Shown: positions 23,129 to 34,516 of the stretch, in pieces | Layout of the letters: every line of letters starts with the position of its first letter | How positions within the stretch are numbered: the stretch's first letter is position 1 | Assembly: GCF_902167145.1 (NCBI RefSeq) | Contig: NC_050096.1 | Span: 85,494,683 to 85,558,682, forward strand | DNA: 64,000 bases | Reading direction: 5' to 3' | DNA from: Zea mays | Lineage: Eukaryota > Streptophyta > Magnoliopsida > Poales > Poaceae | The notes under the pieces: model-generated | Database searches by the model: none | What the model was told of the DNA's origin: nothing | What the model saw: the letters and a program-made list of their open reading frames with translations, nothing else | Translations under genes and position numbers: made by a program

Positions 23129-23133
23129 TTAAG

Positions 23134-25146
23134 CACTTGGGTGTAAGAGCAATGTATATGTGTATCACTTCAATAGCAAGGTTGCTCAACTCTCCACACC
23201 TTCAAATAGTCGGCAAGGAGGCATTTATAGAGCCCCCATCCAAATGTAGCCGTTGGAGGAAAGCAACTCTATCTGCATCACGCTGGACCGGTCCAGTGTA
23301 CCACCGTACTAAGAGTCTGGTGCCTCCACGTCAATTAGCCTTTGTAACTGTAACACCTCTGGTGTTAGCTTGGATGGTTAGCTAAACCCACACCACTTAA
23401 ACTATTATCACATGTGGACCACTGAGGGCAAAACCCACCAAACTTAAGAATCAAACTCTAATTAGGTGCTAAACACCTTAGAAGGCTTAACCTAGAAATT
23501 CCATAGTGATTAAATAAGGAGTGACCAAAACCCAAACCCTACACCATTAAGAGAAGCATAGGAGCACTAACATAAAGTGAACAAGAAAACTTCCCAAAAC
23601 ACTTGATCACAAAGTATTAACAAAAGTTGTAGCCCACTAAATACTTAACAAAAGTTATTAAGGATTGGTCACCAAAAAGGTATATCAAAACCCCTAACCA
23701 AGTCACTTGTATGGAGAAGGGTATGAAAAATCAGAAATTCTCTAAGTCCCTAAATCAGCCCTTAAGTAACGACACCACATGTTCACTAAGTTACAAACCC
23801 CAAATCCATTGTACCTAATTACAAAAGATGTGCCTAAGGCTAATCACAATGGAGGATTCATGAGGTGTTTCATGTATTAATTAGCCTGCCACAACAACTA
23901 TTTTGATGACATGTCACATCATTTAAGAAGGAAGAGTTTCATGGAGTTTCATAGGGATGAAACCATGTTAACTCGTTTCCAAGGTCTTGGAAACCGTGAA
24001 ACCTCCACTGAGAGTGTTTTGTTTCATCTTCATATAATTGAGTAAATCCTATTAGTTATTTATATGTAGCATTTAAGAAGTATGTTGACATATGAAATAG
24101 TGAGATAAAACTCTCGATTGAGAGAGGGTGTTTCATTCATCCATAAAGCTGATGTGGTATTTTTGGAAATAGGGACATAAAATCCTCACTGTGATTAGCC
24201 TAATTACCTGATCTAACCTTTATCAAAAGGTGATCTAGAGATCAGGTCATTTGACATGACTTGACGCAAGTTTTGTCTTGGGTTCACGCTGGAAGACAGA
24301 GCGTGTTTCCCTCCTCCATATCTTCTAATCCAGTGAGCAAGATCGTTTGACCCTCATACAACATAACTAGCTTAGAGTATAAGCAACAATATTTACAACA
24401 GAAATAGAAGTCCTAATTCACCCCTTTTAGGCGTCCACATCCCTTTCAATAAAGATTTTGTGAAGTGTGATCGAAATCCAGACTATGTCCCGCAATTTCA
24501 GAAAGGTATGTAAGATATCAACTTTTGTAAAATGCATCTGATACATTAACTACACAATTTAATGATCGGACCATGGACATATTTTTATATGATATTGCGA
24601 AGGCTATCTTTATTTCTAGATCGTCGTGACTTTTATATGCATACACATTTGTCTATAATAGATTGTGGTGACTTTATATTTGGACTTTATTTCAAACAAA
24701 TCATTGTTGACAATATTCTTTTTTCTATTTTAACTGAGGTTGAACATAATTCTCAAGAAAAATTATGCTTCAAAAATAATATAATTAAGATTGTCTCTTC
24801 TTGAATATATAAAAAATTAACTAGACATAGTTTATTTTGCAAAACATCCTAGAAGCCATGTAGCCAAATAATTGTTGATAATAGATTTGACTCCTCTAGA
24901 AAAGTTGCGGGTACGAACAAGCAAGAGCCAAAGCCATTAAAAAAAGCTAAAGCCCTAAGAAAGAGACCCTAAGGATCCGTTTATTTGGATTATAATATTT
25001 CTAAATTATATAATATAAAAATAAATGTGATTATATAATCTAGATAGATTATAATTCCAAATAAATACCCTAGTCATTTCTTTCTACAAATGAAGTCGAA
25101 CACGAGTAATACTGGACACGTCACATACGGTTGTTTTTTATATATA
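23134..25146. other. Degenerate repeats, no intact gene
   Basis: Bases around 23215-23345 resemble the TATA-proximal part of an inverted Sirevirus LTR. A segment ending TTTTAGGCGTCC...CCCTTTCA at 24448 resembles a plus-oriented Sirevirus LTR end. TGTAACACC near 23349 could open another LTR fragment. Directly after 24448, 24450-24505 encodes KDFVKCDRNPDYVPQFQK followed by a donor GTATG, an exon-like block I cannot assign. Nothing else is supported. Confidence 0.4.
24973..25069. mobile_element. Small MITE with 3-base CTA duplication
   Basis: This is a 97-base AT-rich element with inverted ends (TTTATTTGGATTATAAT and its near-complement ATTATAATTCCAAATAAA). CTA flanks both sides (24970-24972 and 25070-25072). 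It is probably Tourist/PIF-like. No coding capacity. Confidence 0.55.
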
Positions 25147-25819
25147 CTAGTCGGTTGCCCGTGCGTTGCAACGGCTTACAACAATACCCATATAAACTAT
25201 TCATAAAAAAATCAAGATTTTTGATTGATTGTCTCCGCTCTCTGTATAATATATTTTTTATTTGGCTAACTGATGTTATTGTTTACTCCATGCAAATATG
25301 TCTTGGTACTACATGACCAATGAAGTGAGCGATTAAAAGAGAGTTCACAACGATTGACTGAATGAACAGAAATTATAAAATGACATAATTCCATTATACA
25401 GAGACCAAATAAGAGAAAATTTGTGAGATCAAGTTTATAAAATAAGTCCCATGAAGTCAAACTTATAAAAAAGATAGATCAAAATATGGAGTGATTGCTA
25501 AAGTCAGGCATCAATAAAAACTGGATACGCTCCATATAAATTACGCTACTTCGTAGCAATTACTAACGTTTAAAACCAACAAATGACCTTTCATTTTGCT
25601 ATTAGTGTGACAAATCATTGCTGCTCCATCCAATTCAGCAACCTCAAACACCGTGTAGTCTATTGCGCCAATGTGGTCTCAGAAACGACCTAATGCTTGC
25701 AAAAGCAAAGAACGTCGTGCCGTGCTTGGGCTGTAGCTCGGCCCGTAGTGCTCGCCCGGCTCGACACGATTATTTTTTATTTTACAAAAAAACGTATATA
25801 CACTACAACAGCTACAGTC

Positions 25820-26035
25820 ATTTTCGGCGGCCAGAAGCCGCCGAAAATAAGCCAGTTCCCGCCGAAAATAAGCTATTTTCGGCGGCAAAAGGCCTATTTT
25901 CGGCGGCTTCTGGCCGCCAAAAAAAACTGGCCGAAAATAAGGCTTTACTTTCGGCGGCCAGGGAGCCAGCCGCCGAAAATAAAAAAGGCCGAAAATAAAA
26001 CACTTATTTTCGGCGGCCAGGGGGCCGCCGAAAAT
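25820..26035. repeat. Left CACTA subterminal repeats
   Basis: At least five TTTTCGGCGGC units and their inverted complements GCCGCCGAAAA form potential hairpins. Such arrays bind TnpA in En/Spm and act in cis for transposition. Confidence 0.85.
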
Positions 26036-26232
26036 TACTAATTTCAGAGCAAAAAAAATTGAAAAAAAAAGCGAAAAATAACAGAATTTCATACAAAATT
26101 CATACAATCACAGAAATTCCATACAATAACAGAAAATTCATACTTGAGTTCATAACATAAAACTTGAGTCCATACAAATATAAAGTCCACAAATAGTTCA
26201 TTACAACACAGTGCGGCACAAAGCTAACTTAA

Positions 26233-28793
26233 TCACACATTGGGGTCGTTGGAGTTGTGTCCACTACCTCCAGAAGCCAATAACTGGTCGACGAAGTCGT
26301 GTAACGGGTTTGGATCCTAAAAAAAAGATGACATTAATAACGGCTACAGTTACATGTATAACGACTATTCAAACAAATTGTTTCTCAAACTAACCTCTCC
26401 TGCATAAGCTCCCTCCCCTGCATAAGCTCCTCCTGGTGCTGGTATGACCGGTGGTGGCGTGTTGTGGCCCATGACCCCGGATCCCTACAAAATCAAGTTT
26501 AGTAAAGATTTGACAATTAGGTTGATACAAACGACAAGTCTTAACTAAATTGAATAACCTGAGGTGGAGGTGGAGGTGGCGGAGCATGTAATCCCCACTG
26601 AGGCATCGACGACTGAAATTGAGGGAAAACAAATGGTTGCTGTTGTGCCTGCGGCTGTGGAAACCAAGACTGTTGCAAATATAATATATTAGTTATAGAA
26701 CCAATATCGAGCGTGTTGAGAATAAATAAGACACTCACGTTCATTGCTTGTTGCGCCTGTGCGTTGTAAGCAGCCATGTACTCTGATTGCTGTTGGAGAA
26801 ATGCCATTTGTTGTTGCCGCATCTCTTCACGAAATTTTTCTTGCTGCTCCCTCATAGCTTCCTCCATGCTAGATACAGAGCGGCGACTACGGCTGCTACT
26901 ACCACAGCCCGCCTGCGACGAAGAGCCGCCACGAGAACGCAACTCCGTCGAATCGATAACACCGGTAAACATAGAATATCTTGAAGAACAAGAAAATTAG
27001 CTATTCGGTCGTAGTTCCAATATTATTGAAAACAATTCACAAGTTCATACCGTCCATGCGCCTTGCCTCCAAGTGAATGCACAACCTCAGCGTCGATGGT
27101 AGGCGCTCCTCGCCAATCGTAGTCTTCTCCATACTTCTTAACCATCTCCTGCCCGTATGTCTCCTGCAATACAATATGAAGGTTCAGCACACATGTAATT
27201 TATAGCTATATGGGAAGAAAACATTAATCATAACAACAACTAACCATACGCTCAACGGCCGCTTGACTACACAGCTCATCGGAGATTTCACTGTTTTTCG
27301 CTCGATGCCCTCTCCTATAAACATCGATTGGGCTCGGGACAACTCCAGTTTGAGCCTCCTGCAAATATATGAGTTCAATCCTGTTTCATTTCTGAGTAAA
27401 ACAGAATACTACATACTCACCATTCGCTTAGCCAACCGAATGTGTCCATCAGCCCCATAGGTATGGTTGACTACGACCTCATCATCGTCCTCGTCCTGCT
27501 GATGGCGCTGCCTATGTCGATTTCTGTTTGACTTCTCAATCCACTCGGGCGAAGCCCATATCTCACACAAAGCCTTGTAAGCCTGCGGCCGGTGTTCCAT
27601 CCATGGAAGAGTTACCTGCATATAAAGCGTTAGCTCAAAATTACATTCACATCTGAATGAGTTGTTAAATTAGATTTTTACCTCCATGTACTGGTCTACA
27701 GTCAAGTAGACATCTGAATATTGTCGAAAGTTGTTGATAGAATGACCTCGGCGCTTCATGTACGCGTTCACAACCTGTAGACGAGCATTGGAAAATGCAT
27801 CCCTGCACACCTTTTTCGCATTTTTCTCTAATACTCGGTCTGCATGCTCTTGAGCCTCAGGTTCCACACGATAGCGTCTCTGTCCAACATCGAAAATAAA
27901 ATTAGTTCAAAAACAACTAATAAATGTTAGGTTGAAACAACTAATAAATGTTAGTTCGAAAAAATTACCCAAAAGTCGTGCTTGACGGCGCCTTGAGCTG
28001 TTCCATATGTAGCATGTGGAGCTAGTGCGAAGTGCGACCAGCTAGTGCAAGGAACCACCACACCTTTCGGGTCGGTGACAATTCCTGGGTTATGTAGACG
28101 ACAGAGGTTACCTAAGACTTGATTAACCTGTCTATGGTGACCTCGACCGTCAAATGACGTGTCTTCCCATTGGCTGCATGACAAAAAACAAGAAAGTCAT
28201 GTCATATATATAGTGTAAAATAAACAAATAAGTAAGAACAAAGTGGCCAAACGTGAGTACCTATCACCAACCGGGATGATCAGTACTCGAGCTTCAGATT
28301 GTGCAGGCGCTGACGGAGGTAGGACAAAGTGGCCCTTCCGAGTGCCCCTTCGTCGAACGACAGGAGCCTCGGTGGTATCGTCATCCGCCTCAGCATCTAT
28401 GCCCTCATGGGCCTGCTCGTCCTCCTCGTCATCCTCCTCATGGGCCTGCTCGTCCTCGTCCTCCTCCTCATGGTGTTGCACCTCCTCCTCGTCGTCCTCC
28501 TCTTCCTATGCACATGAAATAGAGACACGTAAAAATTTACATAAACATTTACATAAGATCAATTACACAAGTGACTGACAAATAAGATCAATTACATAAA
28601 CATTTACATCGGTACTCCGTTGTAGAGCGATAGGTGTATCACGTAGTTCTGGCCGAGCGTGTCTCAGCAACGCCTCCTGTCTGCTCTGGCTAGAAGAACT
28701 CCCTTGGAAAAGGGAACGTGCACCAGGGAGTATCCTGCTAGCCGCATTAAGAAACCCCCTAGCAGTGCGCTTTGGTTTATTCCTACCACTCAT
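26233..28793 (-). CDS. TnpA-like protein (plant transposase Ptta/En/Spm, Transposase_24 type)
   Basis: A spliced gene of about ten exons on the minus strand starts at ATG 28793 (MSGRNKPKRTARG) and ends at TGA 26235-26233. In order I can read: a basic N-terminus; an acidic block of EED/EQAHE repeats (28250-28505); the core GHHRQVNQVLGNLCRLHNPG with PCTSWSHFALAPH (27970-28175); a helical part with KVCRDAFSNARLQVVNAY (27680-27880); VTLPWMEHRPQAYKALCEIW (27420-27620); VHSLGGKAHG; a Gln-rich coiled segment REQQEKFREEMRQQQMAFLQ (26740-26980); and a Pro-rich tail. The donors and acceptors I checked fit GT-AG. The core matches the Transposase_24 family of CACTA second genes, thought to bind subterminal repeats. 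No stop or frameshift was seen in the pieces read. Exon limits are approximate. Confidence 0.75.
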
Positions 28794-28896
28794 CCTGTTC
28801 AATAGAAAAACATTAAATGTATTAGCTCCATAAAATTAAGTGAACTAATAAAAAATCAAATAATACACCACATAATATGAAATTTTGCATTACACA

Positions 28897-31800
28897 TCAA
28901 AATTCATCAGAATCACGATCAAGGAGTCTTCTTCGATCCAAAGCTCGCAATGTGGCTTTTTTGTTCCTTGGATTTCGTTTTCGTTTCGGTGCAACACACT
29001 CATCAGTAGTGACATCGTTACGGTCTCCGACTAGTGAGTTCAGTGCAACACCCTCATCGATAGTAAAAGTAGTTGGCAATTCTTCTTCTTGATAAACATC
29101 ATCGGCCTGTTCATCTTCGAATTGATAACCAGCAGTGCAAGGAGTATGTAAACGTTCCCTAGGGTTCACCTTATGAACTACCCACCATGCTTCAAACTTC
29201 GGATTTGGGTATGACATATAGTAGACCTGCTCGCACTGGTGTGCAAGGATAAAATTATCATGGCCTCGAAGTCGTTCCTTGTGCTTTACTTCAGTTATAC
29301 CATATTGACTTTGTCTAATACCATTAGTGCTGTCAAACCAATCACATAGAAAGAATACTAATTTCAAAGGTTTGTTCCCTGCAAAATTAAACTCTAGGAT
29401 GTTTTGAATGATGCCATAATAATTAGTTTCTCTGCCGAGTGCATCGAGTGCCCTAGTCAGAACTCCAGTGTTACGTGTGGCTGCACGAGGACGAGACTTT
29501 TCAAATTGGTCTGAACGAAAACGAAAGCCATTCACATCGTATCGACCAAATGTTCTGCAAGTGACCGTCCCATAAGATAGCTGTCTCAAGTCCTCGTGTA
29601 TGTTAGGAGTCTTTGTGCACTGCAAATAATATACAGTTCAAATGACTACCTCGCGTAAAAGGCTAAATGACATGAAAGTAAGGAATATAGAGAGTTTACA
29701 TGCTCGCGAAACCAGTCAACAAAATTAGGTCTTCCTTGCCTCCCATGTCGTCGCATAGTATCTAGTTGTTTGCTTGTAGACTGATGGGAATAAGTCCAAT
29801 TTTCCTCGTCGAACTTACTGTACGACAAATAAGTAATTAAATATGGCTCCTTTGGTAAAGAAATTAAGGGGTAAAATAAAGACTTACATGAAATATGGCT
29901 CCATCTCTTCCATATTAGAGTACATGTATAGCAATGCGGACATTCTTTCATCCATGCTAAGGTGGTAGAACGTGCCCTTACTAGTACTTGTGCCTCTCCA
30001 TTGGAAAATGTTTAGATCACTGACAGGAGGTTCCTCATCGACATTGTATCGCATGGTAGCAGCATAGACATTATGTTCCTCTGCGAAATACACACTCGTG
30101 AAGTATGAAACCTCCTTTAGCAAAAAAGCTTCAGTGATGCATCCTTCTACTCTAGCCTTATTTCGAACCATGCCTCGCAGGTTTTTGAGTGCACGTTCAA
30201 TGTGATACATCCACCTATATTGTACAGGTCCACCAACCTTTGCCTCATATGGAATGTGAATAAGTAGATGCTCCATCGGATTGAAGAATCCAGGTGGGAA
30301 TATTTTTTCTAGCTTGCATAACAACACTGGTATTTGTTTCTCCAACTTCTCCATCATATTTTTACTTATTTCTTTAGCACAGATCTGCCTGTAGAAATAA
30401 CTTAGCTCAGCTATTGCTTGCCACATGGCGTCGGGCATATAACCACGAAACATGACAGGGATAATCCTCTCCATTAATATATGGAAGTCATGGCTCTTTA
30501 ACCCAGTTAGTTTTCCCGTTTTCAAATTCACAGCTCTTTTCAAGCCCGCAGCATAACCATCGGGAAATTTAATTTTTTTCATCCATCTCATTACCTCGAT
30601 CTTGTCTTTAGAGGTAAGACAGAACAAGGCACGGGGCGGCCTACCGTTGTCATTGAGCACTTGGGTTGGTCGGTCACAAAGCATTGCTAGATCTCTTCGA
30701 GCTTTCAGATTGTCCTTTGTTTTGTCAAAATGCATGCAGGTGTGTATGAGGGCTTCAACAACATTACTTTCTTGGTGCATGACATCAATGTTGTGCACAA
30801 GAATCAATGACGACATATAAGGGAGCTCCTAGAGACCACATATATGTGTCCAGTTGTGGTCCACTCCGAATCCTTCGTACTTGTCCCCCTTTTCATTTAG
30901 GACAAGGTTGTTCAGCTGAGCATATATTTCTGCCGCGTTAAGACGTTTAGGCGGACCTTTGGTGACCACGATGTTCTTTATAAAGTTTTTCTTATCGCTC
31001 CTAAAGGGGTGTTTCCTGGGCAACCAGCGTCGATGACAATCGAAGTAAGTGATCTTTCCACCATGAGCAAGACGGAAGCAATCTGTATCTGAACCGCAAT
31101 ATGGACATGTCAATCTACCATGTGTACTCCAACCGGTAAAAATAGCATACGCCATGAAGTCATGCACCGACCACAAATACGCAACTCGAAGTTTGAATAT
31201 CTGTTTTGTAAAAAACATCGTATGCTTCAACACCTTTCCAAAGCTCCTTCAACTCTTCAATCAAGGGTTTTAACATGACATTGAGGTTCTTTCCAGGATA
31301 GTCTGGGCCAGGAATGATTAAGCAAAGAAATATAAATTCATATTTCATACAAAGAGAAGGTGGAAGGTTGTATGGAATAACAAAGACGGGCCAACATGAG
31401 TATGATGATGCCATTTGACCAAAAGGTGTGAAGCCATCGGTCGCGAGGCCGATTCGAACATTCCTCGGATCAGCTGCAAACTCGGGATCAAACGTGTCAA
31501 GATCCTTCCATGCATCCCCATCTGAAGGGTGCACGATTAGGTCATCGTTATCACGGACACCTTCTTTGTGCCATCGCATGTGCATAGCGGTTTTTTTAGA
31601 TAGAAACATCCGTTTCACTCGAGGAGTTAGTGGCAAGTAGCGGAGCTGCTTATGTGCAACATCTGTCATCACCTTCTCACCCTCATCATTAACAACTTCC
31701 ACAAATCTAGATTGTCCACATTTCAGACATTTTTTCTCTTCCGCATGCTCCTTCATGAAAAGCATACAATTATTTTTGCACACATCAATCTTCTCATAAT

Positions 31801-32404
31801 CCATACCGAGACCTTTGATAATTGTCTTTGATTGGTACATGTCTTTAGGCAACTTATTGGGCTTTGGGAGCACATCTCCTAATAACTTTAAAATCTCATT
31901 GTAACAATTGTTCGAGAAAAAGTACTTGGACTTAATGGCCATGAGCCTAGTCACAAAAGCGAGTATACTCACATCTGTGTGTTCATGCAACGACTCTTCA
32001 GAGTCTTTTAGTAGTTTAAAAAATCTAGAAACCTCTGGTGTGGCAGGATCCTCGGAGCTTAGGTTGAATTCTGGACGTAGCGAATCTAGCATCTCATGCA
32101 TCGCATCATCGCCAGCCCAATCATTGTTCTCCTCATCTTCTACATTCTGGTTGGGTACTACCTCACCATGATGTTCCCACACCTCATATCCGGGCATAAA
32201 TCCAAACTGACAAAGATCTAGGCTAACTCTTTCCTTATTAAGAAATATACTGTTTTCGTGACGCCTACAAGGGCATCTGACAGTGCCGGTTAAGGACAAG
32301 GCGAATACGTGGTCCACAAAATCTTTGGTCTTGGCTACCCACTCATCAGAATGACGTCCATTTCTACTCCAGCCATTGTACATCCATGCACGATCTTCAG
32401 CCAT
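28897..32404 (-). pseudogene. TnpD/TNP2-like CACTA transposase, disrupted
   Basis: The gene starts at ATG 32404 (MAEDRAWMYNGW, the Transpos_assoc domain). It continues through the TNP2 catalytic region with HKQLRYLPLTPRVKRMF, RNVRIGLATDGFTPFG and IPGPDYPGKN, then DFMAYAIFTGWSTHGRL, HDFHILMERIIPVMFRGYMP (DUF4218) and a C-terminal DUF4216 part (28897-29625). Two lesions are visible. A frameshift near 31195-31235 separates the frame ending at 31160 from the frame at 31233-30829. An in-frame TAG at 30831-30829 stands where related proteins have Trp in CGLWELP. At least two introns separate the C-terminal exons (29626-29883 region). It would encode the catalytic transposase, but this copy cannot make the full protein. 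Confidence 0.85.
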
Positions 32405-33354
32405 GCCTGAGACTGTTAAACCGAACCATATCGTGAAAACATTATTCAACTACGTTAATGGTTTCGGTCCTATATATATGTACAGGCAAGAATAGGTTCT
32501 AAACCCACAACAAGATAGCAGGACCAAAAAAAAATTCGGCAGCATGACCTCGCTGCCACTAAACAATATAAGAATAAACCACATATAACACATATACCAC
32601 ATATGTCTTTACTAAACCAAATATACCACATATATACAATATGTCTCGAACTAAACAATAACACTAATCACACGCACTAATCAACAAACACATATACCAC
32701 TAATACATTCCACATATACCATATGCCTTCCCTAAACATATAACACATATACAAACGTACTAATCAATAATATTAATTAAACACACAAATCAACAAACAC
32801 AAATACAAAAATATACTAATTTCGGCGGCAATTAAATAAAAGGCCACCGAAAATACAAAATAAAATACGCAAAATAAAATACCTTAATGAAGGCGAGGTT
32901 GACGAGAGTCGAGGTCGACGACGGGACGGGGCAGAGCGCGGCGTGGTCGACGGCGCGTCGGTGGCGTCGGCTGGCAAGGCGTCGGGCTTGGCGGCGGCAC
33001 GTCGAGGGCACGGGTGGGCGGCGCTGCGGCGTGGTGGGCGGGGGCCGGCGCTGCGGGGCGAGGGCCGGCGCTGCGGGGGCTTGGGGCGGCGCGGCGGGCC
33101 GGGGGCGCCGCTGCGCGGTGCGCCGGCACGAGGGGGCGCCGCTGCGCGGTGGGCTGCGCGGTGGGACTTGGGGCGGCGCTGCGGGGGGGCGAGGGGCGGC
33201 GTGGCGGGACGAGAGGCGGCACGGCTCGGCTAGTGGCGGCGCGGTGGGGCGAGCCACGGCGGCGCACGAGCGGCCAGGAAGCGGCGGCGGAGAAGAAATG
33301 CGACGGAGAAGAAACAGAACAGAGGAAGAAGGAACCGGGTATTTTTAAATACAT

Positions 33355-33560
33355 AATTTTCGGCGGCTAGGGCGTTGGCCGCCGAAAATAAGGTTATTTT
33401 CGGCGGCCGTGTCAGAAGCCGCCGAAAACAGTCTTATTTTCGGCGGCTTCTGACACGGCCGCCGAAAATAACCTTATTTTCGGCGGTTTGCTCCTGCCGC
33501 CGAAATTATTTACTTATTTTCGGCGGCCACCTCCTGGCCGCCGAAAATAACAGCAGCCGC
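33355..33560. repeat. Right CACTA subterminal repeats
   Basis: TTTTCGGCGGC units in both orientations alternate with short spacers, including a long near-perfect inverted pair around 33394-33475. It mirrors the left end. Confidence 0.85.
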
Positions 33561-33641
33561 CGAAAGTGATATACAGTGCTGTTGTGATACCTATATACAA
33601 TTTATATTCAATATTAAAAACATCTTAACGTGATGTTATAC

Positions 33642-33704
33642 TGGTTAGACAGTTTCACCCAGTGTCTCCCGCCCTTCTTCCATCAGGGCATTGGTTCGAA
33701 CCCC
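33642..33704 (+). other. tRNA-like internal promoter pair (possible SINE head)
   Basis: TGGTTAGACAG at 33642-33652 resembles an RNA polymerase III box A, and GGTTCGAACCCC at 33693-33704 is a perfect box B, about 51 bases apart. A cloverleaf is not evident, so a tRNA-derived SINE remnant inside the Helitron is more likely than a tRNA gene. Confidence 0.4.
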
Positions 33705-33736
33705 ACCTCCTGCACGGTTTTATTTTAACATTTTAC

Positions 33737-33984
33737 GCTGATTTAATTAAATGGATCGACGGGTTAACGGGCTAGCCCGCCCGACACAGTTAGCAGGCCG
33801 GCAGGACGTGCATGTGTCATAGTTGTGGCCCGCGTGCATCTAGCCCGTGTCGGGCGTCGTTACGCTGATTTAATTAAATGGATCGACAGGCTAATGGGCT
33901 GGCCCGACACAGTTAGCAGGCCGGTATGATGTGCCTGTGCTATAGTTGTGGCCCGCGTGCATCTAGCGCGTGTCGGACGTCGTT
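33737..33984. repeat. Two tandem copies of a 124-base unit
   Basis: Both copies start ACGCTGATTTAATTAAATGG (33737 and 33861) and end near GTCGG(G/A)CGTCGTT. They differ at several C/T and G/A positions. They lie inside the second Helitron near its 5' end. Confidence 0.85.
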
Positions 33985-34176
33985 TGGCATCTATAGACGT
34001 GCAATAGATTAATTTAAAATAGCTGTGAGGGGTTATTTATAAAAAATGACGCATGACGACCGTTGAAACTGATGCTTTAAATATAGTATAGATTAAAGAT
34101 TCATATATAAATATTAAATATAGTTTAATCCTTTTACAATAGACAAATATCTCATAATATCCAGTCCTTTATTTTA

Positions 34177-34347
34177 GGGGTGTTTGGTTTCTAGAGATTA
34201 ATTTTAGTCTTTTTTAGTCACTAAATTACCACACAACGACAAAAATAGAGATAATCATTTTTTGGTCCATGTGTTTGATAATTTAGGGACTAGAAGGGAC
34301 TAAAAATAAAAGGGACTAAAAATCAGTTCCTAAAAACCAAACATTCC
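34177..34347. mobile_element. Tourist-like MITE with TTA duplication
   Basis: This 171-base element has inverted ends GGGGTGTTTGGTTTCTAG and CTAAAAACCAAACATTCC. TTA flanks it at 34174-34176 and 34348-34350, consistent with PIF/Harbinger MITEs. It is 2.2 kb upstream of the PP2C start codon. Confidence 0.7.
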
Positions 34348-34516
34348 TTAGAGGAGGAAAAATGATGTTCATATCAATAGTTATTAGTAGACAAATAATG
34401 GTCAGTTATATGTCAATTTGACCATTAAGAAGGAAATCAAACAAACGCATTAGTAGCAAAGAGCTCTAAACCTGCGATAGAGTTTAGCTTTTACAGGCGG
34501 TTTTAGTTATCAAGCG

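Larger units (their letters stand above)
25801..33586 (-). mobile_element. CACTA (En/Spm-type) DNA transposon
   Basis: The left end is CACTACAACAGC at 25801 and the right end GCTGTTGTG at 33586, flanked by the 3-base duplication ATA (25798-25800 and 33587-33589). Compared with the left end, the right terminus has lost two bases: GTTGTG in place of GTTGTAGTG. Subterminal arrays of direct and inverted TTTTCGGCGGC units occupy about 25820-26035 and 33355-33560. Two genes are read on the minus strand, a TnpD/TNP2-like transposase (28897-32404, broken) and a TnpA/Transposase_24-like gene (26233-28793, apparently intact). The AT-rich stretch 32410-32830 and the very GC-rich 32884-33350 show no gene. 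Confidence 0.9.
25147..34092 (-). mobile_element. Helitron, minus strand, containing a CACTA element
   Basis: On the minus strand it starts TCTATACTATATTTAAAGC at 34092, after A. It ends with CCGTTGCAACGCACGGGCAA and CTAG at 25150-25147, before T. As in the first Helitron, insertion is between A and T with no duplication. Of its 8946 bases, 7786 are a CACTA transposon (25801-33586) plus its 3-base duplication, leaving about 1.16 kb of non-autonomous Helitron. That remainder contains a 124-base tandem duplication and a tRNA-like promoter pair but no Rep/helicase gene. Confidence 0.75.

Noticed and set aside
28243..28578. Serine-rich plus-strand ORF of 111 residues
   Set aside because: Antisense shadow of the acidic EED repeats of the TnpA-like gene.
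32832..33370. Several 96-156 residue ORFs on both strands
   Set aside because: Very GC-rich subterminal CACTA sequence (repeats of GGCGGCGCTGCGG type) opens all frames; none has a domain.
33642..33704. A true tRNA gene
   Set aside because: The promoter-box pair exists, but acceptor stem and cloverleaf are not visible.
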